Shown: piece after piece, positions 17,801 through 25,570 of the stretch
Numbering within the stretch: position 1 is the first letter of the stretch
Layout: every line of letters begins with the position of its first letter
From: an uncultured Bellilinea sp.
GTDB lineage: Bacteria; Chloroflexota; Anaerolineae; Anaerolineales; Anaerolineaceae
NCBI GenBank assembly: GCA_938040735.1
Contig: CALHYE010000002.1
Location: forward strand, 203,149 to 267,148
DNA length: 64,000 nucleotides
Direction: 5' to 3'
Position numbers and translations under genes: made by a program
Notes under the pieces: model-generated
Database searches by the model: none
Told to the model about the DNA's origin: nothing
Seen by the model: the letters and a program-made list of their open reading frames with translations, nothing else

Positions 17801-17998
17801 AAATCGGCTCAGTGGCGATTCGGCGGTGCGCCGAGTGATGGCCGGCGCAACCACACCCGCATCATTGACCTGATCTGGCCGGCCGATAGCCAGACCAGTC
17901 AGGAGGTGATGCTAAGCAGCACCTATCCGCCCAGTTCAGCAGACCCCGGCACATTGTCCGCAGATGAGTTTGCACAGATTGAGTTGCTTAGACCGTAA
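14873..17998 (+). CDS. GH57 lipoprotein with C-terminal glucodextranase-like modules (amylopullulanase-like)
   Basis: This 1041-residue protein follows a TAAGGAGG ribosome binding site. It has a lipoprotein signal (ISAC, Cys21) and a Thr/Pro linker, then a GH57 catalytic domain (about residues 55-600). GH57 landmarks are WHQHQPLYY, GLWPGEGAV (nucleophile Glu about 326) and IILDGENAWEYY (acid/base Asp about 445). The C-terminal ~430 residues hold two beta-rich modules: one starting at TIDGTIGAGEWD (DOMON/CBM9-like), and a glucodextranase-C-like module (VEDAEGDDYGPGTYTYPTDAVF). This is the layout of secreted amylopullulanases that cut alpha-1,4 and alpha-1,6 links in starch. It is the last gene before a strong hairpin. 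Confidence 0.88.
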   Translation: MKITHRFLFIFIALVLAISACQPQPVPTAVPTQPVIVGTPQIEEPTPTPPTEVAEDVLYLNLMWHQHQPLYYKDENGVYTRPWVRVHATKDYYDMAYLVSQYPNVKVTFNLTPVLLRQLEDFVNNGAKDLYWVMTEKPANQLTEEEKRFILQRFYDANWDKLIGRYPRYKELLQKRGGTDAEAIQNALNTFTEQDFRDLQIWWNLVWFDPMFLNQPPLRDLVEKGQNFTEEDKVVLFQEVRRVMAEIIPLHRQLQEAGQIEVTTTPYAHPILPLLIDTNLQAKGNPGSDLPQKFSYPQDALTHLQRSVALYEENFGQPPRGLWPGEGAVAQIMVPFVLRAGYSWMATGEPVLAKSLGLDAFTRDSKETVNQPDELYRPYYVTNQAGDKLAVFFRDGVLSDKIGFTYSGVSGTAAAKDLIQRLENIRAKLKEQNAEGPHIVSIILDGENAWEYYDHDGIEFLSTFYQLLSESETIRTITPSEYIQKFPDQRLIQDLFPGAWFSPNYDTWIGEAEENTAWEYLRQTREVLAKYDISKVRQAPAEKIETALDYMLLAEGSDWFWWYGADQDSGQDEYFDLGFRELLRKVFETLGESVPTFIDVPIIQARPVSAETPLQGLSTPTIDGTIGAGEWDKAAYYPAGEGDQLAGFAYAMDANNLYIRVDAASGGAMARTLELPLVIYLQDRRFKSSYPYTLAETPGLLGMAASYALMWNGGTNLRIYNAGEVGWTEGETVGLAASSAGVLEISLPLSLLGEFETGDEYRFFIGVGANQTLFPQKGPAQFVIPDLGLSTVLFEVEDAEGDDYGPGTYTYPTDAVFQNKAFDLKSFRVSYDENNLIFRVGFYGPIPNPWGSPNGLAIQTIDIYIDQDPGSGTGARLLLPGRNAALTSGNGWDYALWLEGWTPQVLIPQSETLEPVQASEISMKILVDPAARTVTVRVPRAALGSGDPSAWGFVVAALGQEGYPSAGVWRVRDVEQKSAQWRFGGAPSDGRRNHTRIIDLIWPADSQTSQEVMLSSTYPPSSADPGTLSADEFAQIELLRP

Positions 17999-18023
17999 AG
18001 GTTTTCGGTGAATTCCAGTTAAC

Positions 18024-18057
18024 CTGCAAGGGCTTTGAGTTACCAAAGCCCTTGCAG
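18024..18057 (+). terminator. Rho-independent-type terminator of the alpha-glucan locus
   Basis: CTGCAAGGGCTTTG and its exact complement form a 14-bp perfect stem with a 6-nt loop (AGTTAC). It is 26 nt after the GH57 stop. The following ATTTGTT is only a modest U-tract. Confidence 0.75.
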
Positions 18058-18170
18058 ATTTGTTGGCTGGTTTGCGTTGAACCTCAGGTTAAATTCGATA
18101 CGGTTGGAAACCCAAATGGTATACTGATTTTTGTCTATAAACATTTTTTACGGAGCATTCTCAAGCGAAC

Positions 18171-19895
18171 ATGAGCGATCCAAGCCAATCTCCTATCACG
18201 TTTATCAAACCGCGGGATGAGGTTGAAATTCATCTACCCGATGGCAGGGTGCTGCAAGGAAGACGGAATACGCCGGTCGTTGAATTCTTGAAAGCGCTGC
18301 CTGAATGGGATGATCCTTTGATTGTTGGAGCGATTGTCAACCATGAATTGCGGGAATTGACCTATCCAATCACAATTGAATCGAAAGTTACCCCGCTCAC
18401 CATGGCCAGCGCGGATGGCGCGCGCATCTACCGTCGTTCACTCACTTTCCTGTTAGAAGCGGTCTTTGAGGAACTTTTCCCGAATGCCACTTTAACGGTT
18501 GATCATTCGGTTACCTCAGGCGGATATTACTGTCAGGTAGGCGGAAGAGTTCCGCTCAGCGATGGGGAATTAAGGCGTTTAGAAACTCGAATGCTTGAAT
18601 TGGTAAAACAGGATTTGCCGTTCGAGCGTTTGACGGTTCCGCTTAGCGAAGCCATCCAATACTTTGAATCGAAAGGCCATCAGGATAAAGTAAGTTTGTT
18701 GAGATACCGGCATCGCGGTACGCTGGTTTTGTATCAATTGGGCTCACACCGCGATTATCATCACGGATACATGGTGCCTTCTACCGGCTTTTTACGCTGG
18801 TTTGGGCTAAGAGCCATGGACGATGGTTTTATCCTTCAATACCCGCGTCGTCATGCCCCAAAAGAATTGCTGCCCCTGCCGGACTTCTCGGTTCTACTGA
18901 AGACTTTTAAGCAATACGGGGCATGGCTGGCTCATCTTGGAATTGACAATGTTGGCGCTTTGAATGACGCCATCTCCGCCGATCGCATTCGTGAGATTAT
19001 TCTGGTTTCCGAAGCTTTGCATGAGCAGAAAATTGCCGAAATTGCGCGGGAAATTGTCCGGCGCGCCGAACAAACCCGCATCATCCTGATTGCTGGGCCG
19101 TCCTCTTCCGGTAAGACCACCTTTGCAAAACGACTTTCAATTCAATTGCTGGCTTATGGGCTATCCCCCTTTGCTCTTGAGATGGATAATTATTTTGTGG
19201 ATCGGGAATATACCCCCAGGGATGAAAATGGAGATTATGATTTTGAGGCGTTGGAAGCCCTGGATATTCACCGACTGGAACAGGATTTAACCAGATTAAT
19301 TCAAGGCGAAGAAGTCCAATTACGCCGCTTCGATTTCAGGGAGGGCAAAAGTTATCCGGGGGAAAATGTCCGTCTGGAAAAAGACCAGATGGTGATTTTG
19401 GAGGGGATTCATGGTTTGAATCCGCGCCTGTTGCCAAATTTTCCATCAGAACAGACTTTTCGGATTTATGTATCTTGTTTGACCCAATTGAATCTGGATC
19501 GTCACAACCGCATTTCCACGACCGATACCCGCCTCTTGCGAAGGATTGTGAGAGATGCCCGTGAACGGGGGTACTCGGCGCAGGAAACTATCGGACGCTG
19601 GGAATCGGTGCGGCGGGGTGAAAAGAATTACATCTTTCCCTACCAAGAAAATGCCGATGAAATATTCAATTCCGCATTGGTTTACGAACTCTCCGCGCTT
19701 AAGCCGCTGGCCGAGCCATTATTGCGTCAAGTGCCGTATGGCACACCGGAATATATTGAGGCTAAACGACTGCTGGCGTTTATTGAGTGGTTTTTACCGC
19801 TCGAAATGGACTTGATTCCGGACAATTCTATTTTGAGGGAATTCGTGGGAGGTTCAATTTTGCGAGAATTCAAAATTTGGAGGAAATCGGAGTAA
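18171..19895 (+). CDS. TGS-domain nucleoside (uridine) kinase-like protein
   Basis: This 574-residue protein combines an N-terminal TGS domain (about residues 15-75) and a threonyl/alanyl-tRNA-synthetase second-additional-domain-like part (LTVDHSVTSGGYYCQV) with a C-terminal uridine-kinase P-loop domain. The P-loop is GPSSSGKT at 309-316, followed by LEMDNYFVDRE, a GIHGLN stretch and RRIVRDARERG. This fusion is a known bacterial family usually annotated as nucleoside kinase; the physiological substrate is not established and a tRNA-linked role cannot be ruled out. It is monocistronic between the hairpin at 18057 and a bidirectional terminator. No canonical promoter stands out in the 113 nt upstream. 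Confidence 0.85.
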   Translation: MSDPSQSPITFIKPRDEVEIHLPDGRVLQGRRNTPVVEFLKALPEWDDPLIVGAIVNHELRELTYPITIESKVTPLTMASADGARIYRRSLTFLLEAVFEELFPNATLTVDHSVTSGGYYCQVGGRVPLSDGELRRLETRMLELVKQDLPFERLTVPLSEAIQYFESKGHQDKVSLLRYRHRGTLVLYQLGSHRDYHHGYMVPSTGFLRWFGLRAMDDGFILQYPRRHAPKELLPLPDFSVLLKTFKQYGAWLAHLGIDNVGALNDAISADRIREIILVSEALHEQKIAEIAREIVRRAEQTRIILIAGPSSSGKTTFAKRLSIQLLAYGLSPFALEMDNYFVDREYTPRDENGDYDFEALEALDIHRLEQDLTRLIQGEEVQLRRFDFREGKSYPGENVRLEKDQMVILEGIHGLNPRLLPNFPSEQTFRIYVSCLTQLNLDRHNRISTTDTRLLRRIVRDARERGYSAQETIGRWESVRRGEKNYIFPYQENADEIFNSALVYELSALKPLAEPLLRQVPYGTPEYIEAKRLLAFIEWFLPLEMDLIPDNSILREFVGGSILREFKIWRKSE

Positions 19896-19920
19896 CGACC
19901 TTCTGGATCTTGAACAAATC

Positions 19921-19950
19921 AAAAACGAGCCGTTGTTTGGGCTCGTTTTT
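19921..19950. terminator. Bidirectional terminator between convergent genes
   Basis: AAAAACGAGCC and GGCTCGTTTTT form an 11-bp perfect stem with A/T flanks that supply U-tracts in both directions. It serves the nucleoside kinase gene (plus) and the aminotransferase gene (minus). Confidence 0.85.
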
Positions 19951-19979
19951 AATTTTGGGTTCAGGAATCCTTGATCTGG

Positions 19980-21224
19980 CTAAACGCCTTGATAAATCTT
20001 TTGATTGGCACAAATTTCTTCTTTGAGCATTTTGCCCAATCGAGCGATTCCCTCGTTGATCTTTTCGGGGGTTGGATAAGAGAAATTCAGACGCATGGTG
20101 TTCTTGCCGCCTCCATTGGGATGGAAGCTTTCACCGGGGACGTACGCCACTTTGTTCTTCACAGCGGCGGGGAAGAGCTCGGTAGCGTCGCATTGTTCGG
20201 GCAGGCGCAGCCACAGGAATAACCCCCCTTGCGGGTGTGTCCATGTGACTCCCTCAGGCATGTGTTCTTCCAGTGCTTCCAGCATGACATCCCGCCGTTC
20301 TTTATATACCTGACAGATTTTCTTGACATGTTGATCCAAAAATCCATGTCGGCCAACCTCATAAGCCACAACCTGATTGAAGGTGGCGGTGTGCAAATCG
20401 GTGCCTTGTTTTGCCAGCACCAGCTTACGGATAACCTCCGGCGGGGCAATAATCCACGCCAAGCGGATGCCCGGAGCGAGGATTTTAGAAAAGGTGCTCA
20501 GGTAAATGACATTACCGGTGTAATGGCCATTCTGAACGCGAGTACGGGCATCAATGACTTCAACGGCCGGCAAATGTTTTCCCTCAAATCGCAGCTGACC
20601 ATAGGGATCATCTTCGACGATTGGAACCCCGTAGCGATCGGCCATTTCGACCAGTTGTTCGCGTCTTTCCAGCGAAATGGTTACACCCATTGGATTCTGA
20701 AAGTTGGGTAGGACATAAATGAATTTCGGGCCGGCTCTCAGTGCGCCTTCAATGTCCTCAGTGACCATTCCGTCATCATCGGTTCGGACGGTGACATATT
20801 CTGCTCCATAAATGTTCCATGCCTGCAAAGCGCCTAGATAGGTGGGCGACTCAACCAAAATTCGATCCCCGCGGTTGATAAAAACCTTGCCGATCAGGTC
20901 GAGCGCCTGTTGAGAGCCGGAGGTGATCATCACATTTTCGGCTGAGATCTGAATCCCATAACGGCTGGTGTGACGGGCGATCATTTCTCGCAAGGGCAGG
21001 TAGCCCTCTGTTGAACCGTACTGAAGGGCAAAATCTCCTTGGGTGTTGAGAACCCGAATACAGGCTTCTTTGAACTCTTCAATGGGGAACACCTCTGGGG
21101 CGGGAAGGCCCCCAGCAAACGAAATTACGTCCGGCTGTTCGGTCAACTTGAGCAACTCGCGGATGGCGGAAGCCTTGATGCGTTGCATTCGCTGGGCGTA
21201 GCGGTGATCCCAAAGGGTCTGCAT
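19980..21224 (-). CDS. PLP-dependent aminotransferase (2-aminoadipate/aromatic type, class I/II)
   Basis: This 414-residue enzyme was started at MQTLWDHRYAQRMQ because AAGGAG lies 9 nt before this ATG; in-frame ATGs further upstream lack a site. It is a fold-type I aminotransferase. The landmarks are ISFAGGLPAPEVFP, LQYGSTEGYLPLRE, MITSGSQQALDLIG, PNFQNPMGVT, VEDDPYGQL, and the PLP lysine in YLSTFSKILAPGIRLAW. This is the subgroup related to LysN and to the catalytic half of MocR proteins, acting on 2-aminoadipate, branched or aromatic amino acids. The gene follows the SHMT-GcvT gene but is separated from it by a terminator hairpin, so it is probably transcribed independently. Confidence 0.9.
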   Translation of the reverse strand: MQTLWDHRYAQRMQRIKASAIRELLKLTEQPDVISFAGGLPAPEVFPIEEFKEACIRVLNTQGDFALQYGSTEGYLPLREMIARHTSRYGIQISAENVMITSGSQQALDLIGKVFINRGDRILVESPTYLGALQAWNIYGAEYVTVRTDDDGMVTEDIEGALRAGPKFIYVLPNFQNPMGVTISLERREQLVEMADRYGVPIVEDDPYGQLRFEGKHLPAVEVIDARTRVQNGHYTGNVIYLSTFSKILAPGIRLAWIIAPPEVIRKLVLAKQGTDLHTATFNQVVAYEVGRHGFLDQHVKKICQVYKERRDVMLEALEEHMPEGVTWTHPQGGLFLWLRLPEQCDATELFPAAVKNKVAYVPGESFHPNGGGKNTMRLNFSYPTPEKINEGIARLGKMLKEEICANQKIYQGV

Positions 21225-21289
21225 ATTTTCACTCTCCTTGTCAGGGTTAGATTGGGTAGGTAGTTTATCTGTGGTCATTCTTATAAAAT

Positions 21290-21324
21290 CACAAGGTGTA
21301 CTGGATAGACCGGTACACCTTGTG
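21290..21324 (-). terminator. Terminator downstream of the SHMT-GcvT fusion gene
   Basis: CACAAGGTGTAC and GTACACCTTGTG form a perfect 12-bp stem with an 11-nt loop. On the minus strand it is 8 nt after the fusion gene stop and is followed by ATTTTAT. Confidence 0.75.
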
Positions 21325-21331
21325 AGAACCA

Positions 21332-24300
21332 CTATTTTGGGAAGCGGCTGATAATAACAGCCGCGCTGGGAAGCAACACCCGATCTCCGGTTTTCAATTC
21401 GGCGGGCGGTTTACCGGCGGTGACGGGCGCTGATTGGTAAATCCATAGCGGAGTACCTTCTTCCGAGGATTTGATTTCGACCAGCGCCTGACCGGTGAGA
21501 AAACCTTCTGAGTCGATGGCGCAGCTGGTGACCACGCCGATAGTGCGCCCTTTACGGTCAATGACCGGGTCTCCCAGATGGGCCATTCGGACGCCTTTTT
21601 CGGTAAAGCGGAAACGAACGACTACACTGGTGCGTGTTTTCTCGCGTTCCAGGAATGCCTGGCGGCCAACGAACCAGGGTTTATAGGTTTTGACATAACT
21701 GCCGAAACCGGCCTCGGCAACACCCAGATTCAATTGACCGCCCATTTCATGTCCGTAAAGGGGCAGACCAGCCTCGGTACGCAACGAGTCGCGGGCGCCT
21801 AACCCACAAGGCTTCAAGCCCATCGGTTTACCCGCATCAAGCAGCGCCTGCCAGAGTTGAACGGACTGGTCGGGATGGACGAATAATTCAAAAGCCATTT
21901 TTTCTCCGGTATAGCCGGTGCGCGAAACGACCAGATCAATCCCACCGACAACCGCTTCGCACAACTCGGTGCGCTTGAGAGCCATAATGCGGCGTCGGTT
22001 TTCGGCGTCCGTTCCCAGGGCCAGCAAAATCTCGCGCGATTTTGGACCCTGCAGGGCGATATCCACCCGCATGTCTTTGCCTTCTTTAGGGTCGCGCAGG
22101 TTGCGGAGGATTACATTTCGTCCAAAAGCGCGCGTCCACGGACGCTGGGGGTCTACCATAACCTCCCCATTGCGGACTGCATTAAGCCAGGCCCAGTCTT
22201 TATCGTCGTTGGCGGCATTAACCACAATCAGGTATTTTTGGGCGGAACGGCGGTAAACCAGCAGGTCGTCAATCACGTTGGCATGGGGATCGAGGAAATG
22301 GGTGTAACAGGATTCGCCCACTTCCAGAGCCGAGATGTCATTTCCGCAAACGCAATCGAGAAACACGCCCGCATCGGGACCTTCGGCCTGATAAACGCCC
22401 ATATGAGCGACATCGAACAATCCGGCTGCCTGGCGGGTTGCCAAATGTTCCTCTACAACTGAAGTGTACCAGACGGGCATTTCCCAGCCGGCGAATGGAA
22501 TCAGCTTTGCGCCTAGTTGTTTGTGGACATCATAAAGCGGAGTTCGGCGGAGATGATCGGGGTCTTTTTCTTCCCATTGGAAAGCGGGTAAAGGCACCCC
22601 CATCGTTTCAGGTTTGATCCCGATATAATAAGGTTTCTTGCTTCCATCTCCAGATTGCAAGGCCGAGGTTACGGGCTCTTCGGCAGATTCGGTCACATAA
22701 ATCGGACCGGGTGTGCGGCGAAGCAGGTCTTCATCAAATTTGACATAGCCATCCGAAAGATCGCGTAACCATGTAGAAGCCAACCCCGCTTTCTCCACCG
22801 GTAGACTAAAACGGAAGTAATCAGCATCTACCAAGGTCAGGATTCCCTGAATTTCTCCGGATGGTGTGATCAGGGTTGTGGATTGAGATTCACCCGGTTT
22901 CAAATCCTCGCTATCGGCGATAAAGGCGTAATTGACAAAGGTGCGGATGCCGCGCCCTTTAAGATCATAGGCTGTCCAACCGTTTTTGCTTTGCGCCTGA
23001 TCGTCCATGAAGAAGAAATGCGGGTAGCCGTGGCGATCGGTTTCCAGATCAATGCCGGCATTTTCCGCCAAGGTGCGAACACGGATCTTGGCGTCTTCCA
23101 AAACTTCAAAATTGATCTTAGCGCGGAGAGCATCCCCTTTTCGGGTCTCGAGTGAATAGGGTTGGATATTCAGCAGCACATCCGCCATAATGTCAGCGAT
23201 TTGAACCATCTCGGTTTCTTTCATGCCGCGCTGGGTAACCCAGGGTGTGCCGTAGCGAATGCCGGAGGCATTGAGAGCGGTTTTATCACCCGGGATCGTG
23301 TTGCGGTTGAGTACAATGCCGGCAATATCCAAAATTCTGGCGGCTAAATCTCCCGAAAGCGGGGTGCCGTCTTTGCCTACAATCGTTTTGCAGTCCACGT
23401 TGCCTAAATGGGTATCGCTGCCGCCGTAAGGGACGCGTAAGCCGCGTTCCATCAGCCGCTGGGTGAGCGCCCGGCAGTTTTTGACAATCTGGTGTTGCAA
23501 TTCGCGGAAGGAATCGGTTGTGGCGATTTTTAGGGCGGTCGCCAAAGCCGCAATGGCGTGCATGTGAGGCCCGCCTTGCTCGCCGGGGAAGACTGCCCGA
23601 TCAATCTTGCGGGCAAGGCTGCTGTCATGGGTCAGAATCACGGCGCTGCGCGGCCCCATCAAAGTCTTGTGCGTGGTGAAGGTCACCACCTGAGCGATTC
23701 CCACCGGTGATGGAATGGCTCCTCCGGCGATCAAGCCAGCAATATGGGATACATCTGCCAGTAACACAGCGCCGACCGAATCGGCAATGGCACGAAAACG
23801 CGACCAATCCGGCACCCATGGGTAGGAGGAATACCCTGCGATGATAATTTTGGGTTTGTGTTCTTGCGCAAGGGCCTCAACTACATCGTAGTCAATTTGT
23901 TCGCTTTGCGGATTGACATTATAGTGGATGACATTATACAGTTTGCCGGAACGGTTAACCGATGAACCATGGGTAAGATGCCCGCCGTGTAGAAGATTCA
24001 TACCCAGAATGGTATCGCCGGGATTGATTAAGGCGTGGTAAACAGCGTTATTGGCCGGTGCGCCGGAGAGGGGTTGTACATTAACAAACAATTGATCCGC
24101 AGATACGCGCGGGGTTGCAAAAACTTCCGCGCATCGGCGGCGCGCAAGCGATTCGATGATGTCGGCGTATTCAACCCCTTTGTAATATCGTGGATCGGAA
24201 TAACGTCTGTAATGGGAAAGACGGGCAGTGTAATCGAGAATCTCGTCCTCTGTCATCCAGCGAGTCTCTTCATCCGGATAACCCTCGGCGTATATGTTTT

Positions 24301-24460
24301 GAAAAACCGAGCCAAGGGCTTCGCGGACTGCCAATGGTGCGGTGCTTTCACTGGGAATGAGGATTAGCTTGCGAAACTGGCGCTCCGTTTCAATTTGAAT
24401 GAGGTCAAAAACGGCAGGATCAATGTCCTTCAACGCGCCACGAATCAGATAGTCAGCCAT
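21332..24460 (-). CDS. Serine hydroxymethyltransferase-aminomethyltransferase (GlyA-GcvT) fusion protein
   Basis: This 1042-residue protein follows a GAGGAGAG ribosome binding site. Residues 1-460 are a serine hydroxymethyltransferase: ILIPSESTAP, the glycine-rich substrate loops, DVSHIAGLIAGGA, and PLP lysine K265 in FTTHKTLMGPRS. Residues about 638-1042 are a full-length glycine cleavage T-protein: RRTPLYDVHKQLGAKLIPFAGWEMPV, GLFDVAHMG, RTGYTGEKMAFELF and GLGARDSLRTEAGLPLYGHEM. The ~175-residue connection (460-635) is not a simple linker and looks like a folded, possibly degenerate, folate-protein segment. Both ends handle glycine and methylene-tetrahydrofolate, so the fusion could channel one-carbon units between serine, glycine and the cleavage system. 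GcvP and GcvH genes are not in the window. Confidence 0.9.
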   Translation of the reverse strand: MADYLIRGALKDIDPAVFDLIQIETERQFRKLILIPSESTAPLAVREALGSVFQNIYAEGYPDEETRWMTEDEILDYTARLSHYRRYSDPRYYKGVEYADIIESLARRRCAEVFATPRVSADQLFVNVQPLSGAPANNAVYHALINPGDTILGMNLLHGGHLTHGSSVNRSGKLYNVIHYNVNPQSEQIDYDVVEALAQEHKPKIIIAGYSSYPWVPDWSRFRAIADSVGAVLLADVSHIAGLIAGGAIPSPVGIAQVVTFTTHKTLMGPRSAVILTHDSSLARKIDRAVFPGEQGGPHMHAIAALATALKIATTDSFRELQHQIVKNCRALTQRLMERGLRVPYGGSDTHLGNVDCKTIVGKDGTPLSGDLAARILDIAGIVLNRNTIPGDKTALNASGIRYGTPWVTQRGMKETEMVQIADIMADVLLNIQPYSLETRKGDALRAKINFEVLEDAKIRVRTLAENAGIDLETDRHGYPHFFFMDDQAQSKNGWTAYDLKGRGIRTFVNYAFIADSEDLKPGESQSTTLITPSGEIQGILTLVDADYFRFSLPVEKAGLASTWLRDLSDGYVKFDEDLLRRTPGPIYVTESAEEPVTSALQSGDGSKKPYYIGIKPETMGVPLPAFQWEEKDPDHLRRTPLYDVHKQLGAKLIPFAGWEMPVWYTSVVEEHLATRQAAGLFDVAHMGVYQAEGPDAGVFLDCVCGNDISALEVGESCYTHFLDPHANVIDDLLVYRRSAQKYLIVVNAANDDKDWAWLNAVRNGEVMVDPQRPWTRAFGRNVILRNLRDPKEGKDMRVDIALQGPKSREILLALGTDAENRRRIMALKRTELCEAVVGGIDLVVSRTGYTGEKMAFELFVHPDQSVQLWQALLDAGKPMGLKPCGLGARDSLRTEAGLPLYGHEMGGQLNLGVAEAGFGSYVKTYKPWFVGRQAFLEREKTRTSVVVRFRFTEKGVRMAHLGDPVIDRKGRTIGVVTSCAIDSEGFLTGQALVEIKSSEEGTPLWIYQSAPVTAGKPPAELKTGDRVLLPSAAVIISRFPK

Positions 24461-24512
24461 TGAAACTCTCCTCTTTGGATTGATTGTTAAGTTGCAGCGC
24501 AGCCGTGCCCAT

Positions 24513-24524
24513 GCGGTGCACCGC
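24513..24524. promoter_or_regulatory. Perfect 12-bp palindrome upstream of the SHMT-GcvT gene
   Basis: GCGGTGCACCGC lies 53 nt upstream of the fusion gene start. It could be an operator or the core of a leader hairpin. No glycine riboswitch consensus was found around it. Confidence 0.3.
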
Positions 24525-24601
24525 CTCCATGATTATTGTAGCCCGCCGGAATATTCGGGTCAAGTCCATTCATCCTGAACTGGGGTGAAAGTTGTAACCG
24601 A

Positions 24602-25444
24602 TTAATCCGTTGAGGGGCTGACCTGTTTTTCCAGCCAGGTCAGAATAACTTCAAAAACACGGTCTTTATCCGGTTCATTGTGTAATTCATGGTAGCCCCC
24701 TTCCCATTCAACATAGGTTATGAATTCACGGTTTTTTTCTGCCAGTTCACGGGATCCTTCGACTGCGGTTAACTCGTCAGAACTGCCATGCAGTAAAAGG
24801 ACCGGGACATTAATTTGCTCCCCATTTTCACGAATCCACTCGCCATTTTCAATTAACTGAATTGCCAGCCGGGCGGAAATCCAGGGATGAACGAGCGGGT
24901 CGCTTTTGTAGGCCTGGATCACCTGAGGGTCTCTCGAAAGTCCTTCCAGTTTCAACCCGTTATTCAATGCGGTGGAGGGTACCAGCCGATTGAGGATTTT
25001 TCCAAAAACGAGCATCACCCCCGGATCTGAAACGAGCTTGATGCTGGGAGAGGTCACTACCGCGCCCCTAACAGCCGGTTGTCGTTTGAGTAAATACGCC
25101 AGAACAATACTTCCGCCGAGAGAATGCCCATATAAAAAAACCGGAAGATTCGGGTAATTTTCCCTGCTTCGCTTAAGAAGTGTATCCAACTCTTCAAAAA
25201 AGCATTCGTAAGAATCGACATGACCGCGTTTACCGCCGGTTTGACCATGGCCGGCATGATCGGAGGCGATTACGGCAAAACCGTGTCGGTTGAAGATTTG
25301 GGCAACGTGATGGTATCTGCTGCTGTGTTCACCCAAGCCGTGAACTAAACTGATCACACCGCGCGTTATGATTTCTGGTTTCCATTCAATGCCATAATAA
25401 GTGATTTGATGGGAACTTTCCCAGTTAAATTCGATAACGGTCAT
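24602..25444 (-). CDS. Alpha/beta hydrolase, monoacylglycerol lipase/lysophospholipase-like
   Basis: This 280-residue alpha/beta hydrolase has the order seen in PldB/monoglyceride lipase proteins: the oxyanion strand GVISLVHGLGEHSSRY, SDHAGHGQTGG, and the nucleophile elbow GHSLGG with Ser108. An Asp in LLHGSSDELT and a His in GYHELHNEPD complete the triad. No signal peptide, so it is cytoplasmic or peripheral. AGGACTTC precedes the ATG, and TATAAA about 35 nt upstream on the minus strand may be its -10. Likely substrates are monoacylglycerols or lysophospholipids. Confidence 0.88.
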   Translation of the reverse strand: MTVIEFNWESSHQITYYGIEWKPEIITRGVISLVHGLGEHSSRYHHVAQIFNRHGFAVIASDHAGHGQTGGKRGHVDSYECFFEELDTLLKRSRENYPNLPVFLYGHSLGGSIVLAYLLKRQPAVRGAVVTSPSIKLVSDPGVMLVFGKILNRLVPSTALNNGLKLEGLSRDPQVIQAYKSDPLVHPWISARLAIQLIENGEWIRENGEQINVPVLLLHGSSDELTAVEGSRELAEKNREFITYVEWEGGYHELHNEPDKDRVFEVILTWLEKQVSPSTD

Positions 25445-25570
25445 GAAGTCCTCTGAATTTTGGGTTGGGGCATTAATAGTTTATACCCTTGCCAGCAATT
25501 CGACAAGCCGGATGGTGGTAAAATCACTCGGAAAAAAGGTTGTTAACTTTTCATAATGAGGTGAATCCCC

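Noticed and set aside
24461..24601. Glycine riboswitch upstream of the GlyA-GcvT gene
   Set aside because: The 140-nt leader lacks the conserved glycine aptamer core and tandem arrangement; only a 12-bp palindrome is visible.
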